Below, piece after piece: positions 1 through 7,401 of a stretch of DNA of 25,977 nucleotides; positions within the stretch are counted from its first letter, which is position 1; each line of letters begins with the position of its first letter. Made by a program: the position numbers and the translations under genes. The stretch is from Acuticoccus sp038745295. GTDB lineage: Bacteria > Pseudomonadota > Alphaproteobacteria > Rhizobiales > Amorphaceae. Where the stretch lies: contig JBCDLN010000015.1 in the NCBI GenBank assembly GCA_038745295.1, forward strand, positions 1 through 25,977, given 5' to 3'. The notes below the pieces were generated by a model, which was not told where the DNA came from, did no database searches, and worked only from the letters and a program-made list of their open reading frames with translations.

Positions 1-558
1 AGCCACACCTGGTATCAAGTGGGGACTGATCTTGGCGCCGGTAAATCTGCCATGATCTACGATGCTGATATTCTGGGTTACTTCATGAATGGCGGCGAAA
101 ATGCCATGGCCGGTGAACTGGCGTTCGCGCCGTTTGCGGCCAACCCGGATGCCTCTGCGCCCACGCCCAACATTTGGATTTGGTCGCTCTCCATGTCCAA
201 CTTCTCCAAAAACAAAGATGCCGCGTGGACGTTCATGCAGTGGGCATCAGGGCCTGAGCACGGCCTCTTCGGCGCCTCGCAGATGGACTTTGTGAACCCT
301 GTGCGGTCCTCGGTCTGGGCTGACGCATCCTTCCGCGAGCGGCTTGAAAAGTCCTACCCCGGCTATGTGGCCATGCACGATGTGTCCGCGCCCGGGGCGT
401 CCATCAAGTTCACGCCGCAACCGCTGTTCTTCGACCTCACCACCGAGTGGGCGTCCATGCTCCAGCAAATGGTCGCCGGTCAGGTGCCTGTGGACGATGG
501 CCTCGACCAACTCGCCGACAGCGTGAACAGGCAGCTCAAAGACGCTGGCCTTGGCTAG
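1..558 (+). CDS. Extracellular solute-binding protein of a sugar/polyol ABC transporter (3' end only)
   Basis: The reading frame is open from the first base of the window and ends at TAG 556-558, so only about the last 185 residues are present and the start lies upstream. The visible part looks like the C-terminal lobe of a family 1 (CUT1-type) periplasmic binding protein, with the usual run from a WIWSLSMSNFSKNKDAAW segment to FMQWASGPEH and a final helical tail. It should capture the substrate in the periplasm and hand it to the two permeases that follow. The ATPase pair and polyol-type kinase downstream suggest a polyol or glycerol-like ligand rather than a common hexose, but that is inference. 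A hairpin with a T-run separates it from the rest of the operon, a common arrangement when the binding protein is made in excess. The family call is firm; the substrate is unknown. Confidence 0.88.
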   Translation, partial: SHTWYQVGTDLGAGKSAMIYDADILGYFMNGGENAMAGELAFAPFAANPDASAPTPNIWIWSLSMSNFSKNKDAAWTFMQWASGPEHGLFGASQMDFVNPVRSSVWADASFRERLEKSYPGYVAMHDVSAPGASIKFTPQPLFFDLTTEWASMLQQMVAGQVPVDDGLDQLADSVNRQLKDAGLG

Positions 559-613
559 CAGAACCTTTCGGCCCGCCTAGAAAAGTGCGGGCCGCACCAA
601 GCCGTAAGATGTC

Positions 614-647
614 TTGGGGCGCGTTTTAAAGTGCCCCAACTTTTTTT
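614..647 (+). terminator. Hairpin plus T-run between binding-protein gene and permease gene
   Basis: TTGGGGCGC (614-622) pairs with GTGCCCCAA (631-639), nine pairs with one G-T wobble, around an 8-nt loop. It is followed by C and seven Ts (641-647). This is a textbook intrinsic terminator shape. It lies inside an apparent operon, so partial termination, giving more binding-protein mRNA than membrane-component mRNA, is the likely role. Confidence 0.8.
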
Positions 648-713
648 GGGTGCCGGGTCAGCGAAACGGCACGCGATTGGGGTCGGTGATCGCCCCTCAA
701 CAACAGGACGGCC

Positions 714-1637
714 ATGACGGCAGCTAGCGATCGTATTCCTCACCAGCGAGGCTTTCGCATCTCCACAAAGGTGCTGCCCTACCTATTGAGCTTGCCCGCG
801 TTGTTGGTCTGTATTGGGATCCTCATCCCCTTTGGTACAGCCATATACTATTCACTCCAGCGGTTTCGGCTTTCGCAGCCCTGGAACCGGGGAATGAATT
901 GGGGCGAGAACTACCTCGGCTTCATGACCGACCCGAGTTTTTGGAACACGCTCCAAGTCAGTCTCGTCTATGCGTTTTTGACCGTCGGGATCCAACTCGT
1001 TCTGGGGCTCGGAATTGCGCTTCTTCTTCAAAAGCGCACGCGGCTCAACAACTTTGTCTCCATCATGCTGTTGATGCCGCTGATGACGGCGCCGGCCCTT
1101 GCTGCGCTGATGTTCAAGTTGATGACAAATCCCAACTTTGGGATCTTAAGCTACTTTGCGCAGCTCCTCGGTTTTTCCGACTTCCGGTGGGCGTCTTCAC
1201 CCGATACTGCACTTCTCACCGTCGTGTTGGTGGATGTTTGGGTTTATACGCCCTTCATCATGATCTTGCTTCTGGCGGGTCTCAGATCACTCCCCACACA
1301 ACCTTTTGAAGCAGCCGCGCTCGACGGTGTCCCACGCTTTCAGCAGTTCTGGCGGATCACGCTGCCAATGCTAACCCCGCATATCCTGACGGCCACGCTC
1401 TTCAGGATGCTGGAATCCATTCAGCAGTTCGACATTATTTATGCCATGACCCAAGGGGGGCCTGGCGATAAGCTGATGGTCTTCCAAGTGGAAGCTTATC
1501 TCAACTTCTTCCAGTCGACGAATGTTGGACGATCAGCAGCGCTGTTGATGATCTTGTGGGCGATCACGTTCGTTCTATCCAATATCTTCATCAAAAACTG
1601 GTTGCGTCTGCGCGAGCGTGCGCGAGGAGAGGCCTGA
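714..1637 (+). CDS. ABC transporter permease, MalF/UgpA type (first of two)
   Basis: This 307-residue integral membrane protein should form one half of the translocation pore of the importer encoded here. Its first membrane helix is at about residues 25-47 (LLSLPALLVCIGILIPFGTA), and further hydrophobic stretches give about six helices. The cytoplasmic EAA loop, which docks on the ATPase, is clear at about residue 199 (EAAALDGVPRFQQFWRITLP). The ATG at 714 is preceded by AGGA at 705-708, which supports this start. The stop TGA (1635-1637) overlaps the ATG of the next permease by one base, implying translational coupling. Length is normal for MalF-like permeases without a large periplasmic insert. 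Family assignment is firm; the substrate is not defined by sequence. Confidence 0.9.
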   Translation: MTAASDRIPHQRGFRISTKVLPYLLSLPALLVCIGILIPFGTAIYYSLQRFRLSQPWNRGMNWGENYLGFMTDPSFWNTLQVSLVYAFLTVGIQLVLGLGIALLLQKRTRLNNFVSIMLLMPLMTAPALAALMFKLMTNPNFGILSYFAQLLGFSDFRWASSPDTALLTVVLVDVWVYTPFIMILLLAGLRSLPTQPFEAAALDGVPRFQQFWRITLPMLTPHILTATLFRMLESIQQFDIIYAMTQGGPGDKLMVFQVEAYLNFFQSTNVGRSAALLMILWAITFVLSNIFIKNWLRLRERARGEA

Positions 1638-2494
1638 TGACCCATCACTCCCCCCTCGAAACATGGCTGCGCAGGATCGCGCTGCTTGTGGTGGTGGCCT
1701 TCTTCATGTTCCCGATCTTTTGGATCGTGTTGATGAGCGTGCAGACCAACGAGACAATCCTCAGATCTCCGCCGTCGATGGTCTTTGAGCCCACACTCCA
1801 GAACTATCAAGCGCTGATCACTGGCCGCCTTGAGACACAAGCCGGCACGCTGGACATCAACTTCATGCGCAACCTCTTCAACTCGGTTGTGCTGTCCGTC
1901 TCATCAGTTGCCATTGCGCTTCTTCTTGGTGTGCCGGCAGCCTACGCCTTTGCGCGGCACAAGTTTCGCGGCTCAGAGGATATCGCGTTCACCTTGCTGT
2001 CTTTCAGGTTTGCGCCACCTCTTCTGGTGCTTTTGCCTCTGACGCTGTACTTCCAACAGATTGGGCTCGCTGACACCTATTTCGGCCTGATTTGGGTGTA
2101 CCAGCTGATCTGCCTTCCGCTCATCTTGTGGATCGTGCGGGGTTACTTTGAGGACATATCGCCTGACGTTGAGTATGCCTACCGGATTGCGGGGCACTCT
2201 TGGTTCGCGACCTTCCGCAAAATCGCCCTCCCCCTGGCTGGCCCTGGGATTGCGGCTGCGGGCCTTCTGGCGTTTATCTTTGCATGGAACAACTTCATCT
2301 TTGCGCTTGTGCTCGCCTCAGCCGACAAGCAACCGGTGACGGTGGGCGCTTTGGCGTTCGTCACAGCTTCGGGCATTCAATACGGCCAGATTGCAGCGGC
2401 CATTGTGCTGTCCATCACGCCGACCCTTGCCTTGGCGCTCTACGCCCAGCGCTATCTTGTGGAAGGTCTTTCCCTTGGCGCGGTGAAGGGTTAG
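1637..2494 (+). CDS. ABC transporter permease, MalG/UgpE type (second of two)
   Basis: This 285-residue partner permease starts at ATG 1637, which overlaps the previous stop as ATGA. A strong GAGGAGAGG sits just upstream at 1624-1632. The frame is open further upstream, but any earlier start would lie inside the first permease. The N-terminal helix (ALLVVVAFFMFPIFWIVLMS) and the remaining segments give the usual six membrane spans. The EAA loop at about residue 179 reads EYAYRIAGHSWFATFRKIALP, so the AA pair is replaced by YA, while the central G and the LP are kept. It should pair with the permease at 714 to form a heterodimeric channel. The gap to the next gene is 4 nt. Confidence 0.9.
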   Translation: MTHHSPLETWLRRIALLVVVAFFMFPIFWIVLMSVQTNETILRSPPSMVFEPTLQNYQALITGRLETQAGTLDINFMRNLFNSVVLSVSSVAIALLLGVPAAYAFARHKFRGSEDIAFTLLSFRFAPPLLVLLPLTLYFQQIGLADTYFGLIWVYQLICLPLILWIVRGYFEDISPDVEYAYRIAGHSWFATFRKIALPLAGPGIAAAGLLAFIFAWNNFIFALVLASADKQPVTVGALAFVTASGIQYGQIAAAIVLSITPTLALALYAQRYLVEGLSLGAVKG

Positions 2495-2498
2495 AGCC

Positions 2499-3602
2499 AT
2501 GACGACACTCGCGCTGCAAAACATCACGAAAAGGTTCAAGTCCGACACTGTTTTGGACGACCTCAGCCTCAATGTCGCGTCTGGGGAAACCTTGGTGTTG
2601 TTTGGCCCATCGGGCGCCGGCAAGACTGTGCTGCTTCGGCTTATTGCCGGTGCCATCGAGCCGGACGGCGGCAAGGTTATCTTAGGCGGGGCCGATATGA
2701 CCGACGTTCCGCCCGAAGACCGCGGCGTGGGGATGGCCTTTCAAAACTTTGCGCTCTTCCCTCATATGAGCGCGTTCGACAACATCGCGAGTCCGCTCGA
2801 AGCGCGGCGCCAACCCACGCAAACCATCAAAACCGGTGTGGAAAAGATTGCTGGCCTCCTCAAAATCGGCCATGTGCTCAACCACGCGCCGCGGGCTCTC
2901 TCCAATGGTCAAAAGCAGCGCACCGCACTTGCCCGAGCGCTGGCGGCTGAGCCCAAGCTCCTCCTTCTGGACGACCCACTTCGCAATGTGGACGCCAAGC
3001 TGCGCTTTGAGATGCGCCTTGAGCTTCCGCGCCTCCTCGCCGATCAGGGCGCAACAGTCGTCTACGTGACGCAGGACTACAAAGAGGCGATGGCGCTCGG
3101 TGACAGGATCGCCGTCCTTGATGGCGGCAAGATTTCGCAACTGGGAACACCTTCTGAAATCTATCGCACCCCAGCCGATTTGACGATCGCTCAACTCTTT
3201 GGCGACCCCACCATCAACCTCCTTGATGTGACGCCTGAGGAAGACGCGCGGGGGGTCTATGTGTCACTCTCCGACCACCGGGTCCCCATCGATCAAGGTC
3301 TTAGCCACGCGGTGGGTCGGTCCTGCGTCTTAGGGGTCCGCCCCGAAGCGCTTAGCTTTTCAGATGCACCCGATGCCATCCCCATCACCATCGAGGCTGA
3401 GACGCCGCTGAACGAAAAGACGGTCACGCTGGTGATCACCAAACGGGGCCGCGAGGTGCTGCTGTCGCGCCCGGCGGAACAAGATGCCCCCCGCTCCGGC
3501 GAAGCGGCGATGCGCGTTGATACGGGCGACGTCCTCCTGTTCGACAAGGAGACAGGCGCGCGGATCGTACCCGCCAACACGCGAAAGGAGCAGGCCGCGT
3601 GA
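2499..3602 (+). CDS. ABC importer ATPase with altered catalytic residues (GlpS/MalK type)
   Basis: This 367-residue nucleotide-binding subunit has an ATPase domain at about 1-235 and a C-terminal regulatory (TOBE-like) domain. Walker A is GPSGAGKT (36-43), the Q-loop is FQNF (Q82), the signature is LSNGQ (134-138) and Walker B is LLLLD (D158). The usual catalytic Glu after Walker B is Asp (D159, DDPLRNVDAK). The switch His is Gln (Q192, VTQDYKEA, against the usual VTHD). A second ATPase follows at once, and its own Glu and His are intact. Two different ATPases serving one importer is the known arrangement of the Rhizobium glycerol transporter (GlpS/GlpT). By analogy this one probably forms the weaker half of a heterodimer. 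It overlaps the next gene by 4 nt (GTGA). Confidence 0.9.
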   Translation: MTTLALQNITKRFKSDTVLDDLSLNVASGETLVLFGPSGAGKTVLLRLIAGAIEPDGGKVILGGADMTDVPPEDRGVGMAFQNFALFPHMSAFDNIASPLEARRQPTQTIKTGVEKIAGLLKIGHVLNHAPRALSNGQKQRTALARALAAEPKLLLLDDPLRNVDAKLRFEMRLELPRLLADQGATVVYVTQDYKEAMALGDRIAVLDGGKISQLGTPSEIYRTPADLTIAQLFGDPTINLLDVTPEEDARGVYVSLSDHRVPIDQGLSHAVGRSCVLGVRPEALSFSDAPDAIPITIEAETPLNEKTVTLVITKRGREVLLSRPAEQDAPRSGEAAMRVDTGDVLLFDKETGARIVPANTRKEQAA

Positions 3603-4723
3603 ACGCGCTTTTGGAACTGAGCGCAGTCGACAAGATCTATAACCCCACGAGCCGGCATCCCGTTCATGCGGTGGCGGCCCTTGATCTTGCGGTGGAGACC
3701 GGCGAGATCGTGGCGCTTCTGGGCTCCTCAGGCTGCGGAAAAACGTCCACCTTGAGGATGATTGCAGGGTTTGAGGATGTCTCGCGGGGGACCATCACGT
3801 TGGGCGGGCGCGCCATCCACACGCTGCCGCCGGCAAAACGCAACGTTGCCATGGCCTTTGAGGGCTATTCGCTCTACCCCCCGCTGACCCTGCGGGAAAA
3901 TATTGCCTTTGCTCTCAAAGCGCAAAACCTGTCGCGCGATGAAGTGGACCGCCGTGTGGGCGAAATCGCCCACCTTCTGGAGATTGAAGATGTTTTGGGG
4001 CGTTACCCCAGTTCGGTCTCAGGCGGACAGCAGCAGCGCGCCAGTTTAGGGCGTGCCCTTATTCGCGATGCTGACCTCCACCTTCTGGATGAACCCATGG
4101 GACAGCTGGAACCTCAGCTGCGGGCACTGCTGCGCGGGCGCATCAAGCACTTCATCAAAGAGCGCGGCCTAACGGCCATTCTGGTGACCCACGATCAGAC
4201 AGAAGCGAACGCCCTTGCTGACCGGATCGCGGTCATGGAGGGCGGCATTCTCCAGCAGTTCGACACGCCCGAACACATCCGCGAGCGGCCCGCCAACCTT
4301 TTCACCGGCACATTTATTGGCGAGCCGCCCATGAATGTCTTTGAGGCAGATGCCGACATCTCCGCCGATGAGGTGTCGTTCACGCTGGCAGACGGGGTTC
4401 GCCTCACGTATCCAAGCAACGCCTTTCAAGAAAAGTTGCGGTCCGCCCTAGCCTCAGAGCGGCATGTGACCATCGGCGTCCGGCCCCACGCGGTGCGTCT
4501 CAACGCCGAGGGCGCGCCTGCGATTGTCTACGCCAACCAATGGCTCGGCGATCAGACCCATATTGCCGCACGGTTTGCCGGCGGATCGATCGTGTCGGTG
4601 GAGCACCATCAGAGTGCTGTGGCAAAGGGGGAAACCATCGGCATCGGGATCGATGCAGATGATCTTCATATTTTCCATACAAGAAGCGGCGAAGCCGTCA
4701 GCCATGGAGGAGCCCTCGCGTGA
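3599..4723 (+). CDS. ABC importer ATPase, second of the pair (GlpT/UgpC type)
   Basis: This 374-residue ATPase has a GTG start at 3599 inside the stop of the first ATPase, preceded by AAAGGAGCAG. Walker A is GSSGCGKT (42-49), the signature SGGQQQR (141-147), Walker B HLLDE (D164, E165) and the switch His is H198 in VTHDQTEA. The catalytic Glu and His are therefore canonical. The Q-loop Gln is Glu (E88, FEGYSLYPP, against FQNYALYPH), and the D-loop Asp is Glu (E171, GQLEP). The C-terminal part carries the MalK-like regulatory domain. It most likely heterodimerises with the preceding subunit and couples ATP hydrolysis to the two permeases. Its TGA overlaps the GTG of the kinase by 4 nt. Confidence 0.9.
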   Translation: MNALLELSAVDKIYNPTSRHPVHAVAALDLAVETGEIVALLGSSGCGKTSTLRMIAGFEDVSRGTITLGGRAIHTLPPAKRNVAMAFEGYSLYPPLTLRENIAFALKAQNLSRDEVDRRVGEIAHLLEIEDVLGRYPSSVSGGQQQRASLGRALIRDADLHLLDEPMGQLEPQLRALLRGRIKHFIKERGLTAILVTHDQTEANALADRIAVMEGGILQQFDTPEHIRERPANLFTGTFIGEPPMNVFEADADISADEVSFTLADGVRLTYPSNAFQEKLRSALASERHVTIGVRPHAVRLNAEGAPAIVYANQWLGDQTHIAARFAGGSIVSVEHHQSAVAKGETIGIGIDADDLHIFHTRSGEAVSHGGALA

Positions 4724-6300
4724 GCGGTGACGTCATCGTTGGTCTCGATGCTGGGACGTCGGTCATTAAAGCCATCGCTTTTACCAAGAATGGCGAGCAA
4801 ATTGGCGTGGCAAGCCGGCCCAATACCTATAACGTTCTGCCGGACGGCGGTGTCGAGCAAGAAATGGTGCGCACCTACGAGGATGCGGCCGCTGCGCTGA
4901 GGGACCTTGGCACTAAGGTGGAGGGGCTCAAGGACAGAATCATTGCCGTTGCCATCACAGGACAAGGCGATGGCTGCTGGCTCCTCGATGAGGCGCACAA
5001 GCCGGTCCATGATGGTTGGCTTTGGCTCGATGGGCGCGCGGTTGCGCAAGCAGAACGGCTCGCGGCATCAGACGTTGCAAAGACGATTTATCACCACACC
5101 GCAACCGGGCTCAATGTGTGCCAGATGCGCACCCAGCTTGCCTATATGGACGAGCATATGCCCGAGGTGGTGGAACGCGCAGCCATCGCTCTTCACTGCA
5201 AGGACTGGCTTTACCTCAACCTCACCGGAATGGCCGTGCAAGACACGTCCGAAGCCACCTATACGTTTGGCGACTATCGAACCAGACAGTATTGCGATCC
5301 TGTGATCGACGCTTTGGGCCTTCGGCACTTGAAATCGCTATTGCCGCCCATCGTTGATGGCGCCGTCACATCGCATCCGCTCACCGCGGCAGCTGCAAAG
5401 GAGACTGGGCTGCCGGAGGGGCTTCCTGTTATCCTGGGCTACCTCGACATCATGTGCACCGCGATTGGCGGGGGCCTGTTTGATAGCGCAGCCCAGCCGG
5501 GCCTTTCCGTGCTTGGCTCCACCGGGGTGCATATGCGTTTTGTGCCGGACGCGGACGGTGTCGTGGCAGGCGACAACCCATCAGGCTATGTCATTCCCTT
5601 CCCGGGGAAAGCTTTGGGCCAACTTCAAACCAACATGGCGGCAACGCTCAACATTGATTGGATGCTTGGCCTTGCCACAGAAATTTTGGCGGCTGAGGGT
5701 GTTCAACGCACGCAGGCTGAACTGTTGGATGGGCTCGATGAGCGGGTCATTGCCGCAAAGCCGGGCGCTGCACTCTTTCACCCCTATATTACTTTGGCAG
5801 GTGAACGCGGCCCCTTTGCCGACCCCCGCGCCCGGGCAAGTTTCACCGGGATCGATCAATCTGTCGGGTGGTTTGATCTGGTTCGGGCGGTCTACGAGGG
5901 CCTCGCTTTTGCTGCGCGCGATTGCTACGCGGCCATGGGGCCAACGCCATCTGAAATTCGTATGTCAGGCGGTGCGGCACGCTCCAAAACGCTGCGTTCC
6001 ATCCTCGCGGCCGTTCTCAATCGACCTATTCGCACCGTTTCGCGCGCTGAAGCTGGCGCTGCTGGAGCGGCGATGATCGCAGCGGTGCAGCAGGGCCTTT
6101 ATTCATCACTTGATGCCTGTGTGGAAGAATGGGTCATGCCACTCCTCAACGCACCGGAGGCGCCCGATCCTCACCTTGTGTCGTTCTACGACGCACTTTT
6201 CCCCCGCTACGTCGAAACACGCCACGCACTCGCGCCCACCTGGTCCACCTTGGCCTCCACACGTGCCACGCTGCGCAGCTCAGCGGGAGATGCGCCATGA
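4720..6300 (+). CDS. FGGY-family carbohydrate kinase, EryA (erythritol kinase)-like
   Basis: This 526-residue cytoplasmic sugar/polyol kinase starts at GTG 4720, with GGAGGAG upstream (about 4705-4711). The N-terminal phosphate motif is GLDAGTSVIK (8-17, D10). The probable catalytic base is D243 in GYLDIMCTAIGGG. The ATP-binding end includes MSGGAARSKTLRSIL and AGAAGAAMIA. Segments such as HCKDWLYLNLTG, TLNIDWMLGLA and AGERGPFADPRARA resemble what I recall of erythritol kinase EryA more than xylulokinase or glycerol kinase; this is from memory, not a search. It would phosphorylate the imported substrate, and the product would then be oxidised by the GlpD-type enzyme encoded downstream. Family call firm, erythritol specificity tentative. 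Its TGA overlaps the next ATG. Confidence 0.85.
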   Translation: MSGDVIVGLDAGTSVIKAIAFTKNGEQIGVASRPNTYNVLPDGGVEQEMVRTYEDAAAALRDLGTKVEGLKDRIIAVAITGQGDGCWLLDEAHKPVHDGWLWLDGRAVAQAERLAASDVAKTIYHHTATGLNVCQMRTQLAYMDEHMPEVVERAAIALHCKDWLYLNLTGMAVQDTSEATYTFGDYRTRQYCDPVIDALGLRHLKSLLPPIVDGAVTSHPLTAAAAKETGLPEGLPVILGYLDIMCTAIGGGLFDSAAQPGLSVLGSTGVHMRFVPDADGVVAGDNPSGYVIPFPGKALGQLQTNMAATLNIDWMLGLATEILAAEGVQRTQAELLDGLDERVIAAKPGAALFHPYITLAGERGPFADPRARASFTGIDQSVGWFDLVRAVYEGLAFAARDCYAAMGPTPSEIRMSGGAARSKTLRSILAAVLNRPIRTVSRAEAGAAGAAMIAAVQQGLYSSLDACVEEWVMPLLNAPEAPDPHLVSFYDALFPRYVETRHALAPTWSTLASTRATLRSSAGDAP

Positions 6301-7334
6301 CCGAGATTGCCATCATCGGCGATAAATTCATGCTGTCAGATGTGTTTGCCGACGCCATTTCGGCGGCGTGCAAAGAGCCCATCACCTTCAACAAGCTCGA
6401 TCTTCCCTGGCCTGATGAACCCATGGAGCACGGCTATGCTGTCGCCGGGTTGGAGGGGCTGAAGGAGTATATGGGCGAGCCCCAAGCGGTGATTGACCAT
6501 ATCGGCGAGGCGGCGATCTTGGTCACCCACCTGGCGCCGCTTTCTGCTGGCATGTTTGAGGCAATGCCTCAGCTTAAATTTGTTGCCGTGTCGCGCGGTG
6601 GACCGGTGAATATTGATATGGCCGCAGCGCGCGAGCGGGGGGTTCGTGTGGTGAATACACCGGGGCGCAATGCCTCCGCAGTGGCCGAGTTCACCATCGG
6701 CGCCATTCTTGCTGAAACGCGCAACATCACCAAAGGGCACGACGCACTGCGCCAAGGTGAATATCGCGGTGATCTTTACCGCGCAGACATTGCCGGTCAC
6801 GAGCTTTGCGAACTCACCGTGGGCGTGGTGGGCTATGGCAACGTTGGCAGCAAGGTGGTGAAGCTTCTGCGTGCCTTCGGCTGTAAGATCATGGTTTGCG
6901 ACCCTTACGTTCAGCTTTCCGCAGAAGACCATGCTGCCGGCGTCACCTTGGTAGATCTTGATCGACTTCTGGCTGAGAGTGACGTGGTCACCCTTCATCC
7001 GCGGGTCACAGCTGAAACCACCGGCATGATGTCGGCGGGTGCATTGGCAAAGATGAAGACAAGCGCGATCTTGGTGAATACAGCGCGCGGACCCTTGGTG
7101 GACTACGAAGCCCTCACCGACGCTTTGGCCAATCATCGTCTACGGGGCGCAATGTTGGAAACGTTTGCGGTTGAACCCGTGCCACCCGATTGGCCGCTTT
7201 TGAAACTCCCCAACGTCACCCTCACCCCCCATATCGCAGGCGCGTCAGTAAGAACGGTGACCATCGCGGCCGAAAAAGCTGCCGAAGAGGTGCGGCGCTT
7301 CTTGGCCGGAGAGCCACCCCTTAACCCGTGTTGA
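6297..7334 (+). CDS. NAD-dependent D-isomer 2-hydroxyacid dehydrogenase (SerA-like)
   Basis: This 345-residue cytoplasmic oxidoreductase starts at ATG 6297, whose ATGA overlaps the kinase stop; the frame is open upstream but lies inside the kinase gene. The nucleotide-binding motif is GYGNVG (179-184), followed about 17 residues later by an Asp (CDP, 201-203), which points to NAD rather than NADP. The catalytic triad of the family is present: R264 (NTARGPLVD), E293 (FAVEPVP) and H312 (TPHIAGAS). There is no C-terminal ACT domain, so it is not a standard regulated phosphoglycerate dehydrogenase. The operon position suggests it handles a 2-hydroxyacid or 2-keto acid made from the imported compound. 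A hydroxyacid dehydrogenase is not part of the classical eryABC route, so the pathway may differ. Confidence 0.88.
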   Translation: MTEIAIIGDKFMLSDVFADAISAACKEPITFNKLDLPWPDEPMEHGYAVAGLEGLKEYMGEPQAVIDHIGEAAILVTHLAPLSAGMFEAMPQLKFVAVSRGGPVNIDMAAARERGVRVVNTPGRNASAVAEFTIGAILAETRNITKGHDALRQGEYRGDLYRADIAGHELCELTVGVVGYGNVGSKVVKLLRAFGCKIMVCDPYVQLSAEDHAAGVTLVDLDRLLAESDVVTLHPRVTAETTGMMSAGALAKMKTSAILVNTARGPLVDYEALTDALANHRLRGAMLETFAVEPVPPDWPLLKLPNVTLTPHIAGASVRTVTIAAEKAAEEVRRFLAGEPPLNPC

Positions 7335-7401
7335 CGCACCCCATGGTTGGCATTGGCCGCGCAACACGCCCGATACGTCTTCCCCGTTGTGGTTTTGCTG
7401 T

